A stretch of DNA of 64,000 bases, from contig JADNRZ010000006.1 in NCBI GenBank assembly GCA_015501605.1, positions 1,178,001-1,242,000 on the forward strand, read 5' to 3'. The first letter of the stretch is position 1. The number at the start of each line of letters is the position of its first letter. Below the pieces are notes generated by a model that was not told the origin of the DNA, made no database searches, and worked only from the letters and a program-made list of their open reading frames with translations. The position numbers and the translations under genes were made by a program. Origin of the DNA: Panaeolus papilionaceus. Its lineage: Eukaryota; Basidiomycota; Agaricomycetes; Agaricales. Below, one piece after another: positions 1-10,866 of the stretch.

Positions 1-908
1 TATGCGATGCCTGTTGCCTGTCAAATATCTCAGTTTTGGCCAGTATATTGGGTTTTAATCCATGCCAATGTGTTGCTGCTTACCTTTTCAGCTATTTTCA
101 GGTTCATTGTCGCTGTGGGCGCCAATTATCAGGTCGTTTAGTTTATGTAGTGCTGTCGGAATCGGTTCAATCTTGTTTTATTGGTGTGTACTTATGGACG
201 AGGGTACAGATCAGTATGCTGGGGAGCGAAAATAGAGCTGTCTAGGAAAATCCAGGACAGTTTTCTGCAGAGGGTGGTCGCAAATATGATATAGCGTGGT
301 GATCTGTGGAGGTGAATTTGGGAGGGAATGTTGATATATGTGTGTTGGTGTGTTGGGATTGTAGGAGCGTGTTCAACTGTCTAGGTTAAACCAGGACAGT
401 TATAGCGAACAAATTTACTTCGAAGATATACTATATATTGGCACAGTTTTTTTTATGTATGACTTCAATCGCAATTTTGATTGTTTTGTGTCAAGGGTGT
501 AAAGTAAAGTTCAGGTTACCGAGAACATTCAAGGTTTGGACATACGCGATCACGTGAAGTATACTTATGTTTGTTTTCTTATTATTAATTCCAATTCCAA
601 TTGACCATAAATCGTTGTTACCTGGAATTAATCCACCCACTCGTTTGCCTTCGCATTGCATTTCTATCTGACCGAGCTCATGGACTTTGATCTGCTCGTA
701 TTGTATAACGTATGTCTATCATATATTTTCAATTTGGGTGAACTGGTTGAATGACACCGGTTGCATCCAGTCGCTAGGTGATTGGTATTGACAAGCAAGC
801 AGGCCTTATTGGTGAATTGACGCTAACGACGTGCGTCTTAACCGTTTACGCATAGTTAATTTTTTTTTTGTCATTCTGAACAGTTCAACAGGTGCCTTGC
901 TCCTCTCG
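1..908. other. non-coding stretch, no gene seen
   Basis: I see no convincing coding exon on either strand; the open frames here are short and unlike any family I know. The only structure noticed is a pair of 23-bp imperfect palindromes at 238-260 and 377-399. Both start CTGTCTAGG and end CCAGGACAG, and they lie about 140 bp apart. Confidence 0.6.
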
Positions 909-1087
909 TTCTACTGGCGTGTCCAGCAGAGCTCCCCCTTCCCTGCGTTCTGCTGGCGTGTCCAGCAGAGCTCCCCCTTCCCTGCGTTCTGCTGGCGTGT
1001 CCAGCAGAGCTTCCCCTTCCATACGTTCTGCTGGCGTGTCCAGCAGAGCTTCCCCTTCCCTGCGTTCTGCTGGCATGTCCAGCAGAT
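909..1087. repeat. 39-bp minisatellite with a hairpin in each unit
   Basis: Four full 39-bp units (909-947, 948-986, 987-1025, 1026-1064) and one 23-bp partial unit (1065-1087) stand head to tail. Each unit contains CTGCTGGCGTGTCCAGCAG or a one-base variant, a 7-bp perfect stem with a 5-nt loop. The unit length is divisible by three, so all six frames read through as repetitive peptides. I regard those frames as artefacts because no start, splice or neighbour context supports a protein. Confidence 0.9.
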
Positions 1088-1574
1088 TTTTTGGTTCATT
1101 CATTCATTTCATTTCATTTTTAAAAATAAAATTCTGAATCACCCAATATGCTCGTTTCATTAATTGAATGTCTTATTCATCATTCGTTATATTTTCATGT
1201 ATATGCTCTTTACATGCATTTGGTCCATGTCATATTCTATGTAGTCTTGTATATGTAATCTAACCATGGACGCCCATGATCGTATACCCTCATTTTCGTT
1301 TCGACAGCTTTTGTTGTCTGTATCATATTTATTTAATTGACTTAGGAGCCTCTACAACTATTTCTTTTTCTATCGTGATGCAGTTTGCTTTTTTAACAGG
1401 TGGCATGATAAGTCTATGAGCAATTAAGTGTTTCCAATGCTCGGGAACGCGGAAGTTGTCCTTCAGGCGTATCTGTCCTTGCGAATCAGCAAAGAAAAAA
1501 ATCGGACCTATGAAATCTATTTATATGGATGGTTTATGCAGTAAGTATCTATTATTAAACAAGCAGCCAGTATA
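1088..1574. other. intergenic, AT-rich, nothing recognised
   Basis: Low-complexity T-rich DNA between the minisatellite and the stop codon of the minus-strand gene that ends at 1575. It probably includes that gene's 3' UTR. No RNA gene or repeat was recognised. Confidence 0.5.
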
Positions 1575-2703
1575 CTAATCGCGTGCATCATCAGTACTAC
1601 CTTCTCCTTCAAATCGCTTGGCCTTGGGTTCCTTGATCCCCCCACTGGGCTCCTCATCGTTCAAAGTCATCCTGGCTTGAACTATAGACAGATTTTCTTC
1701 GGTGTACCCGATGGATCGTTTCAAAATGGCCCTGCTACCGGTTGCTGTGCGCGTGGTATTCTTAAACTTGCTCAAGGCGCTTGCCTGTCGCAAATGAGCG
1801 TCTATATAAACGGTGTTGAATGTTTCCTGTCACGTACTTTGGAATATTGCACGTCGATCAAGCCAACGGAGCGCAATATGAGGCTGGTTTTGGTTTTCTT
1901 CTGGGCGAGGGGGAGTGCAGCGAAAGAAAATTGTACCTCAACGATATCACCCATTTGCAATACCGTTGGTTCCGCAGACACAAATCTAGCGGAAGGTGGA
2001 GTTCAATGTGGGGTGTTAGAATGCATCTATGCAGCAAATTATAAAATCTCAACTGATAGTCGCCCTTCGCATCTTTCCTCCTTTCGAAATAATGAACTTC
2101 ATTATCGCTCGTATGAACGAATCCTTGCGCGGCCGCGGCGGACTGGAGTTGGCCTTCCGGGTCGATGGAAGGACCCATAGACTTGTCAAGATCCAGGTTT
2201 GCCTTGCTCCTTTTTTTTACAAGTCGATTGGAGATGTCGATGTTGGTATACGTGATCGAACCATCGACATGTGTGATGAATGAGCAAGGATCCTGGTGTC
2301 GGTCTCCATAGTTTCTCTTGAACATGCTATGAACTCGCCATATCTGATCAAGGACATTGTCGACGGTTTCATCCTCGACAATGGCAATCGTGACCGACTG
2401 CCTGTAATATCCTATTTTTCCAGGACTTGCATTTTTGTTGGTCTTTGAATTTAAATGGAGATGTAGAGATAGGCTTACTTGATAATTCCTTTGAACGGAG
2501 GGAGGTCTTTCCCGGTGATGATGCCTTGCAATGCAACGACAACTTCAACTGCCTCTGCATTAGCGCTGCTTGTTACATTGCCTTTGTAAATAAGTCGCCT
2601 GACTTTATCTATTTCCAGCACGTCAAACAGGCAATCCTCATTCCCCTATGCGTCATTTATCAATAAACCAAGTAACGGTGTCTAAACGGTGCTGTCATGA
2701 ACT
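1575..2703 (-). CDS. spliced hypothetical protein, 5' part unresolved
   Basis: Four minus-strand exons join in one continuous frame: 2645-2479, 2425-2054, 1985-1838 and 1784-1575 (stop at 1577-1575). Introns of 53, 68 and 53 bp have GT..AG ends, and all three exon junctions preserve phase, which strongly supports a real gene. An exon further upstream ending at 2703 is likely (57-bp intron), but its own frame meets a stop near 2766. The readable protein is about 298 aa. It has a stretch rich in charged and aromatic residues (HYFERRKD), a motif GDIVEVQFSFAALPL followed by a basic segment, and an acidic Lys-rich C terminus. I do not recognise a named domain; the style resembles uncharacterised multigene families of Agaricomycetes. 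It may be a relic, since the 5' part looks damaged. Confidence 0.6.
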
Positions 2704-3664
2704 CGCCTTGAACATATTGAGCAGCTGTATAGTGCTTTGGGTGTCTGTGGCACGCTCTTTTATATATCGTTCCAGCGATTTACCTAACAGTTGTTAGAAA
2801 GGTCCACACATAACGAACAATGCCTTACTGGCATGCAGGATGTCGTAGCTTGGGTCCATTCTGGATGAAAATGCTCTGATCAGGTGTAAAAAAACGGTCG
2901 TCTGTAGGGTAGTGGGGGGAATGCAAGGGTCTTTTTAGGACGGCAAGATCAATAGTTGGTGTTAAAGGAATATGGCTGGGTGCGGCTCTTGTTCATGTCA
3001 GCACTCATGGTTTTAAAATTTCCTCAGGTCTCGACAATCTACCGCAAATCCGAGGCGTTGATCGTTAAAATCCATCCTTCTGAGTCTTTCCGTGCCCAAA
3101 GGCCGCGTATATAATTGCCGTTGTCTTCCTGAAGAGACGGATGAACCATTCATATTCTCATTTTGTGGATACATTCGCCTCAAATGCTCTGAAAATTTGG
3201 CATTTTCCATGGTTCTTTTAGGTTGGCGTCACCTGGCGTCTATCGTTAAAGTTACAATTTGACCCACCTTTCTATATATGGTACTGTTGATCCGCTGGTC
3301 ATACTCTGCATATCACTAATTCCAGTGAACCTTCGCATAGGCTTGTGTCAGGAAAATGCCTTTCACTGGTATATCTGGAGCAATTGGATGTGTTTTATTC
3401 TCAGAAAATGGCTTCTAGCTTTACAGTGATTCCCTTGTTTTATATTTGGTTGACGATTTCCATGCTCTCTGGTTGTTCTACATGTTGGATCTTCCAATAA
3501 CTCTTCTCCCTCAAGGTTCTATACTTTGAGTTTAAAGATGACACTCGATGCCCGTTCTTTCTTTGAAAATAAATAAATAAAAAATATTATCCGTTCATCC
3601 ATTTTTTTCTTTCTTTTTCAAGCGGATGAGCCCATTTATATCGTGATTATTTGCTGCTATATAG
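2704..3664. other. degenerate upstream exons / intergenic before Gypsy-1
   Basis: Minus-strand coding-like pieces lie here, for example a frame around 2720-2900 containing SRMDPSYDILHASK and KSLERYIKERATD separated by an in-frame stop, and an open frame at 3013-3210. They could be upstream exons of the gene ending at 1575, or a decayed second copy. I could not join them with intact splice phases. The last 5 bp (3660-3664, TATAG) are the left target-site duplication of Gypsy-1. Confidence 0.35.
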
Positions 3665-4214
3665 TGTTACGTCGACTCTTTTCTTCTTCATCTTCTCTTT
3701 ATCTTATCTGGACTACTATCTCTCTTCATCTTATCTTCGTGTACTATCATCTCTCTTTGTACTTATATTTCGTCTATTTCCTATCCCCGAAGCCCCACCT
3801 TTTCCTCCTATCTACGACTCCCACTCCACCTTCACTCCCGCTGTCGCTCCACTTCATTTTCCTATCTATGACTCACCTTCTTACTCATCTCTCTCACACT
3901 TATGACTCATTTCTTACTGCGGACTACACTTCTGACTCACTTTATCTACTTGGCGTTTACACGCACAGCCTTGTTAGATATCTATATAAACACCGTAGTT
4001 TATACCATTGTTCTTTAGCTAGTTCTTTAACTTCGAATAGAACAACAACTTCTACAACGATCTTACTCTTCTCGCTCTCTTCTAAGACAATACCAGCGTA
4101 GCGTGCGCACGCAGTGGCATTCTTAGAACGATACTCGAACTCTGTCGCACGACTGAACCGACTCCGACTAGCTCAAAGGCCTTAACCGCAAGCGCCCGTC
4201 GGGCTACCGTAACA
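3665..4214 (+). repeat. Gypsy-1 5' LTR
   Basis: 550-bp direct repeat with TGTTACG..CGTAACA ends, matching 10898-11447 along its whole length by eye. The first 300 bp are pyrimidine-rich. The TATA box is at 3983-3989. Confidence 0.95.
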
Positions 4215-4226
4215 AAAGAACTAGCT
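3983..4226 (+). promoter_or_regulatory. Gypsy-1 TATA box, probable RNA start / self-primer, and primer-binding site
   Basis: TATATAA at 3983-3989 is followed, 34 nt after its start, by AGCTAGTTCTTT (4017-4028). The exact reverse complement, AAAGAACTAGCT, sits at 4215-4226, directly after the LTR where a primer-binding site belongs. There is no TGG start as expected for a tRNA 3' end. The geometry fits Tf1/sushi-type self-priming, in which the 5' end of the element RNA folds back on the primer-binding site. The RNA start is inferred from the TATA distance. Gypsy-2 shows the same 12-mer pair and the same 34-nt spacing. Confidence 0.8.
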
Positions 4227-4750
4227 ACCCCAACGCACACCGTCCGTAATTTACGAGACGGCACCTCTCATACAAAACGGCAACCCGGAAGAAGAACACC
4301 AGCACCAGACCTCGATCAGGAACCTCCAGCCAAGCTACCTCTCCTGTATCAACTAGCAGCAGAGGATTACGATTCCCGCTCAGAAAGAAGAAACCCTGGG
4401 GAAAATTAGAAACGTCCAAGAAAGAACAACAGAAGACTAACGACCCTCTCTCCGAACCAGACCCAGAAACCGAACTGGAATCCCAGACCAACGAACAAGA
4501 AGAACTTGACACCCCAGTATCAGCCAGCGAACCAAGAGAATCCCCAGAGACCCCAGAACCTACTGAACCCACGAACGAACCAGAAGAAATCCCAGGCACA
4601 CCAGAAGAACCCTTGAAAGAACCCGAACAACCCCTTGACGTCTCCCTTGCCCTCAGTCAACCAATTGAACCATACGATCCCAGAGAACTGGACTACACTA
4701 TCACCAGGACCCCAGTCTTCAGCACGGAAATCCCTTCATTTTCTACCAGT
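4017..4750 (+). promoter_or_regulatory. AUG-free leader of Gypsy-1 transcript
   Basis: From the inferred RNA start to the first ATG of gag (4751) I find no ATG in any frame over 734 nt. The gag frame itself is open upstream of that ATG back to a TAA at about 4247. It would encode a Pro/Glu-rich extension that partly resembles the same region of Gypsy-2 (shared pattern TxxRTPVxS). So either the leader has been purged of AUGs to permit scanning, or gag also starts at a non-AUG codon. Confidence 0.65.
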
Positions 4751-5919
4751 ATGGCAACTGCGACTCTCACTCAGCCCCCAGGAGGCCGCTCTGCCTCTTC
4801 TTCAAGACCTGGAGGAGCTGTCCAAGATCGTTCCCAGAGAGGACTGACAGGACCACCTGGAGGAGATCCTCAACCAGAAACTGACGACGAAGGACCAGGT
4901 GACCCCGATCCTTCTGGTAACCCTGATCCCGGTAACGGTCCACAAGACGATCCAGCTGCAGAAGCGTTTAAAAACGCCCTGAAGAAAGAAGTCAACCTTG
5001 GCGCACCCGAGAAATTCACAGGAGACCGCACCAAGACCAAGCATTTTATCACCGAATGCCGATCCTATCTCCACATCAATCGACACATCTACAACAACGA
5101 TGACCTGAAGATCGCCTTCATCTTATCATACTTTGCCGAAGGACCAAAGGGAGATAGAGAAGCAATGGACTGGAAACGCTGCTTCCTAGCTGGAAAGTTC
5201 GATGAAGCCCAAAGAAACAGGACCGCAGTCTCCTATGGAAGATTCAATGACTTCCTTCGAAAATTTACTGAAGACTTCGCCCCGCGACTCGGACATGACC
5301 ATGCAAGGAAAGATCTCAAGAACATCCAACAAGAAGGAAACGTCGAATCACACAACACTGCCTTCAAGAACCTCATGATCACTGCAGGCTACGCCTTCCC
5401 TCACACCGACCCCGATGATAACCTCGATCCGATGGAAGACCTGCTGATTGGGATTTATCAAGACTCTCTCAAGAAACCAATCTTGGACAGAATTCGCAAC
5501 AATGGATACAACCCCTACACCCTGAAGGAATGGATGGATCGAGCAGCCGAAGTGGACGCCCGTTGGAGGGAATCTTTTCCTTTCCCATTCGACAAGAAAC
5601 CTGCCAAACGCTTCACCTCTAACCAGATGGGGTTCAGATTTGCCAATTCCAAACAAATCAATCTCACTGAAGTTGAACGTGCAGACCACATGAAGAACGG
5701 CACCTGCTTCCGCTGTCACCAACCAGGTCATATCTCCAAATTCTGCCCTAACCGCGATCTCAAAAAACAAACCAGAACCAGAACACCAGCAACCGCGACA
5801 CCGCCCCGACTAGAAACCCGAAGGATTTCGCTAAATACATCCGCACTTTCTATCAGGACTTGAACGAAGAACAGCGCGCCGAATTTGCCTCCGAAATGCA
5901 AGAACAGGATTTTTCCTAA
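4751..5919 (+). CDS. gag: Gypsy-1 Gag, frameshifted near its C terminus
   Basis: Structural protein of the element. The first ATG is 4751. A Gly/Pro-rich N-terminal region is followed by a capsid-like helical domain (about 4950-5600) and one CCHC zinc knuckle (CFRCHQPGHISKFC, near 5704-5745). The frame read from the ATG stops at 5863. The conserved Gag C terminus (FYQDLNEEQRAEFASEMQEQ), also present in Gypsy-2, continues in the next frame to the TAA at 5917-5919. This is explained by one missing base between about 5750 and 5830; a run of six A at 5762-5767 is a candidate spot. Pol overlaps in the -1 frame. Confidence 0.85.
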
Positions 5920-8900
5920 AAGGTTTCGCCTCGACGTCTAAACCTTATGTATCAGTTTGCTCTGCTTTGATAGCTCACAATGAATCCTTTTCTGTCCCTG
6001 TGACTATCGAGTGTGAACAACTGAGAACCGCCGAACCCTTGCATACCCAAGCACTCCTCGACTCCGGAGCTGCAGGCATTTTCATTGACCAATCGTTTGC
6101 GAAACTCCACGACCTTCCTCAGACCCCACTCAGAACACCAATCCTAGTCCGAAACGTTGATGGCACACCGAACAAGAAGGGCACAATCACCCACCGAACA
6201 ACACTAAATATGAAGATCTACGACAAAATTAAGAAGACAGAATTCCTAATTACTGGGTTAGGAAATCAGAAGATTATCTTGGGGCTACCTTGGTTGCAAG
6301 ACACGAACCCCGAGATCGACTGGAAGAATGCCTCCCTGAACTGGCGGACCCCGATCGAGAACGAACCTGACATAGAAGATTGCCTGAACAGCACGAAGAA
6401 CCCGATTCCTGACTGGTACCCAACCGACTCGATTATCATCGAAGAACGAACCATCTCTCAACTGGAACTCCATGTTAAGAAGATGCTTGGAAAGAACACT
6501 ACCCTGACCAGACCAGACCGACTTACGACCGACGACCTGATCATCTCCTTTATGGAAGGGGAACCAACAGAAGAAACCAAAGAAATCTGGATCGACACTA
6601 CCCTGACACACTCCCAAGCCTTTGCCCAGAAATTTGACAAGAAAACCGACGAAACCGACCTGACCAAGATCGTTCCACCTGAATACCACCCTTGGATTTC
6701 CGTTTTCAGTGAAGAAGCCTCTTCGACCTTACCGGCGCACAAACCCTGGGATCACGAGATCAAGCTCAAACCCGATTTCGTCCACAAATCCGCAAAGGTT
6801 TACTCCCTCAACCGAGAACAGGACGATGTCACCAAACAGTTCCTCGATGAACACCTTGCCAAGGGAACCATCCGACATAGCGAATCCCCTGAAGCCGCAG
6901 GATTTTTCTATGTTGCAAAAAAGGATGGCAAGCTACGCCCATGCCAAGACTACCGACATTTGAACGAAGGAACCATTAAAAACGCCTACCCTCTCCCCCT
7001 TGTCACCGACCTTATGGATAAACTCCGAGACGCCAAATATTTCACTAAACTTGACGTTCGATGGGGCTACAACAACATCCGAATCAAGGAAGGAGATGAA
7101 TGGAAGGCGGCCTTCAAGACCAAGTACGGACTCTTTGAACCCCTTGTTATGTTCTTCGGCCTTTGCAACTCCCCAGCGACCTTCCAATCGATGATGGACA
7201 ACATCTTTATCCGACAAGTCGAAAACGGTTATATCATCATCTACATGGACGACATCTTGATCTATGCCACAAACGAACAAGACCTCGAAAAATACACCAA
7301 AGAAGTACTCCAGATCATGAAAGAAAACGACCTCTACCTGAAACCTGAAAAATGCGAATTCAACAAAACCAAGATCGCCTACCTAGGATTTATCATCGAA
7401 CATAACAAGATCTCCATGGACCCCGCCAAGATCTCCGGTATTAAAGACTGGCCGACCCCAAAGACTCTCAAACAATCCGGTCGTTCCTAGGCTTTGGCAA
7501 CTTCTACCGAAAATTCATCCGACACTACTCCGATCTCGCTAGACCCCTGAACGACTTACTCCGAAAAGACCGACCTTTCATCTGGACAGAGACCCACCAG
7601 ACCGCATTTGACAACCTCAAAGACCGATTCAGTAAGGAACCAGTCCTCGCGATGCCTGATCAGAACCGACCATTTCAAATCGAGGCTGACGCATCTCAAT
7701 ATGCTTATGGAGCTGTTCTCACCCAAACCGACAGCAACGGAAAACGACACCCTGTATGTTTCCTCTCTCGTTCTTTCTCTCCAGCCGAACAGAACTACCA
7801 AGTCTTCGACCGAGAACTCCTTGGAGTTATTCGAGCGCTCGAAGAATGGAAACATTACATCCTGGGATCCCCTCACATGACTGTCGTACACTCTGACCAC
7901 AAGAACCTCACGTACTGGCGCTCCCCCCAGAACCTTAACCGACGACAAGCAAGATGGTTCCTTATCCTCTCTGAATACGACATCAAACTCGAACACATGC
8001 CTGGCCATAAAATGATCCAATCTGACGCGCTCTCACGACGACCTGACCTTATTCCAGAAGGAGAAAACGAAGAAAACACCGACATCACGATGCTCCCAGA
8101 AACCCTGTTTATCAACCTTATCGACACTGAACTCCAGAAGCAAATCACCGAAGCACGACCCCTCGACAAAAACGCCATGGAAGCTCTAGAAACACTGTTG
8201 AAGAACACCAATGTCACCTCCGGCACCTCGATCAACGATTGGTCCTTCGAAGAAGGAGACCACGGGAAACTCCTCTTCTACAAGGACAAGGTCTATGTCC
8301 CGAACGACCAAGAACTTAGAAAATCCATCGTCATGCACTTCCACGATCCCGTCACTGCTGGACATCCTGGCCAAATTGAAACTTACAACGCCGTCGCCAC
8401 ATCATATTGGTGGCCTGGTATGCGTCGATTTATCTCCGCCTACGTCAAAGGATGCTCCACCTGCCAACAGTTCAAGATCAATCGGAACCCTGCACGACCC
8501 ACCTTGATGCCGATCCCCGCTCCAGAATCACTAAAACCCTTCGCCCAGACGTCAATGGACCTAATCACCGACCTACCGCCATCCCTCGGATACGACTCTA
8601 TTTTATCCGTGGTGGACCACGGCCTTACGAAGGGGGTAATTCTTATTCCTTGCTCCAAAACGATCACCGCCGAAGGCACAGCCAAACTTTTACTCGATAA
8701 CCTTTACAAAAGATTTGGACTCCCAGACTCTATCACTTCAGATCGCGACCCCAGATTCGCAGCCCATGCCTTCAAAGAACTTCTCAGACTCCTCAACGTC
8801 GAATCCAAACTTTCCACAGCCTATCACCCCCAAACAGACGGCACCACAGAACGTTTTAACCAAGAAATCGAAGTATACCTCTCCATCTATTGTATCACGA

Positions 8901-9624
8901 ACCCCGAATCTTGGCCCGATGCACTCCCCACTCTTGAATTCACTCATAACAACCGACGACACTCTGACCGCACTCATTCCCCTTTCGAACTTATGCTAGG
9001 AACGAGTCCCACACAGATCCCTTTGGCCTTCGAACACACGGTCTACCCTTCTGTGGACAAGAAGCTCGCTTCCCTCCTCAAAATCCGACAGGAAGCTATC
9101 GCCGCCCACACGTTTGCCAGAAATAGAATGATCAACTTCAGCAAGAACCCGTTCACGCCATTCAAGAAAGGAGACCTAGTCTGGCTAGACTCCCGAAACC
9201 TGAAACTCGGGCACAATAAGAAGATCTCAACCAAGAGAGAAGGACCCTTTCCAATTACCGAAGTTCTGGGACCTGTCACGTACCGCCTCAAGCTCCCGAA
9301 CTATTGGAAGATCCACGACGTATTCCACGCCACTCTTCTCTCCGAATATTCTGAAACACCCGAACACGGACCAAACTTCCCCCAACCGCCACCGACATCA
9401 TCGGCGGAGAAGAAGAATATGAACTTGACCGAATTCACAAACACCGTGGAAAGCAGAACAACAGAGAATACTTTGTTTCATGGAAAGGTTTCACACCGTT
9501 CCACAATTCATGGGAACCAGAATCTCACCTTGCCAATGCCCCTGACATTCTCCTACCTTATAAAAGCGTCACAAACTTACCTAGACTCCCCAGTTCAACC
9601 GACAACTACTCCTCTACAAACAAC
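5910..9624 (+). CDS. pol: Gypsy-1 Pol polyprotein with two frameshifts
   Basis: The pol frame is -1 relative to Gag and has no early ATG, so it is probably made as a Gag-Pol fusion. Domains in order: aspartic protease (LLDSGAAGIFID, ~6057), reverse transcriptase (YMDDILIYA, ~7240), RNase H (IEADASQYAYGAVLTQ, ~7680), integrase with HHCC zinc region (~8336-8470) and D,D,E core (SMDLITDL, SDRDPRF, HPQTDGTTERFNQE), and chromodomain (EEEYELDRIHKHRGK.. and FVSWKGFTPFHNSWEPE, ~9405-9550). The reading frame shifts at about 7472 (RT to RNase H; one G missing compared with Gypsy-2) and at about 9400 (integrase to chromodomain). Both fit single-base deletions. In the chromodomain frame there is no stop before the third ORF. 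Confidence 0.9.
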
Positions 9625-10866
9625 ATGACTACCACCTCCGCTCTCAAATCCGCATCCTCTTCCTCTTTCTCGTCTGCCCCCAAATCCGTTCGAATCCACT
9701 CTCCAGCTCAAGGTTCCTTCTCAGACCCTCCCACTGTCGCTTCTCCAGTTTTTCCCCAATCAATGTCCAATGAGGAATTTATCGCTCGCACCAAAACCCT
9801 CATCGCTGAAGCCAAACAACGAGGACGCCTCCTTGAAGAAGAAGCCAATCGACGTGAAGCCTCTTCATCCAAAATCCCCGAGATTCAAAGTCTCGACGAT
9901 GTCCTCAACACTCTCGTTCAAGCCCACGAGAACACCATTGTCAATGGTAACGACCCCGAGCTCACCAACATCCTCTATCAAGCTAAAGGATGGGAAACAC
10001 CCTCCATCGCCCCTGGCTCCGCTCACGACCGCACCACCATCAGCTTCGAAGAGTTCGTCGACATCTTCCGTACCAAAGAAGACTACGACCTCCTAGCATG
10101 GAAACTCCCTTTCTCCGATCATCACTTGCCCCACTTTCGTTTCATGGACAACAACGTCAACGAAATCAAGAAACAGATCCTCAAGTTAATGGCAATATGC
10201 GACAACCTCCGCAGGAAAGCCACTGACAACTGGGACGTTGGATGTGGCCAGTTCGAGGCCTTCTGCCAACAACATTTCAACGACCCAGACTGCAGGAATC
10301 GTCTCATGGAACTCATCGTCGAGCAAAGGAAGAAATACGCTGGTCACGAACCCAACGACAACTACACTTTCAAACACAATAAAAACCCCTCCTACGACTA
10401 CTCATTTCCCATTCCCCAACTACCAACTCTACCAGAACTCGCATCTCGCGACCCTAAAAATCTATTCAAAAACCTTGACCCCGTCGCCACCAGTAACCTC
10501 GTCACTCTCTTAAAACAGGGCACCCAACTCTGCTTAAAATGTCCCGTTCCTGATCATTTCATAACAGACTGTCCCGACTTCATCTGTTGGAACTGCAGAA
10601 AGGAAGCACCTGGTCACCGCCTTAACTCCTGCCCCGGTCCCATCATCAAGAACAAGAAAGGAAAAAGGAAAGCCTCCTCCAATCGAAACTCTCCTTCAAA
10701 TCCATGGACCAGACTCCGCCCCTGGGATCGAATTGACAGAGAATCGAGAGAACGAGGAGAATGGCAGCCCAGATCATCCACCAACAACGACGGCTCATGG
10801 CGCGACGACTTCTATGACTACGACGACGACATGTGCGACGAAGCCATCCACAACATCAACACCTGA
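9625..10866 (+). CDS. Gypsy-1 third ORF: zinc-knuckle, Gag-like accessory protein
   Basis: 413 aa starting at an ATG downstream of the chromodomain, in the position where retroviruses carry env. It has no signal peptide or membrane segment. The N terminus is Ser/Pro-rich, followed by an acidic, probably coiled helix (EEFIARTKTLIAEAKQRG), a helical middle, and two CCHC-type clusters near residues 310-345: CLKCPVPDHFITDC (C-x2-C-x4-H-x4-C) and CWNCRKEAPGHRLNSC (C-x2-C-x6-H-x4-C). The tail is basic then acidic, ending DDDMCDEAIHNINT. A homologue with the same layout and tail is in Gypsy-2. This suggests a second nucleic-acid-binding, nucleocapsid-like protein kept by selection. The function is inferred only; I know no named family. 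Confidence 0.8.
   Translation: MTTTSALKSASSSSFSSAPKSVRIHSPAQGSFSDPPTVASPVFPQSMSNEEFIARTKTLIAEAKQRGRLLEEEANRREASSSKIPEIQSLDDVLNTLVQAHENTIVNGNDPELTNILYQAKGWETPSIAPGSAHDRTTISFEEFVDIFRTKEDYDLLAWKLPFSDHHLPHFRFMDNNVNEIKKQILKLMAICDNLRRKATDNWDVGCGQFEAFCQQHFNDPDCRNRLMELIVEQRKKYAGHEPNDNYTFKHNKNPSYDYSFPIPQLPTLPELASRDPKNLFKNLDPVATSNLVTLLKQGTQLCLKCPVPDHFITDCPDFICWNCRKEAPGHRLNSCPGPIIKNKKGKRKASSNRNSPSNPWTRLRPWDRIDRESRERGEWQPRSSTNNDGSWRDDFYDYDDDMCDEAIHNINT

Noticed and set aside
831..1163. Repeat-containing open frames on both strands over the minisatellite
   Set aside because: They arise because the unit length (39 bp) is a multiple of three; no splice, start or homology evidence for a protein.
3643..4101. 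152-codon frame inside the LTR (and its copy at 10867-11334)
   Set aside because: Pyrimidine-rich LTR sequence gives Leu/Ser-rich translation; it lies mostly upstream of the inferred RNA start and matches the promoter region.
4225..4599. Minus-strand Ser/Gly/Val-rich frame opposite the gag leader
   Set aside because: It is the complement of a Pro/Glu-rich plus-strand frame and has no independent support.
9625..10866. Third ORF as an envelope gene
   Set aside because: No signal peptide, no transmembrane segment, and two CCHC clusters point to nucleic-acid binding.
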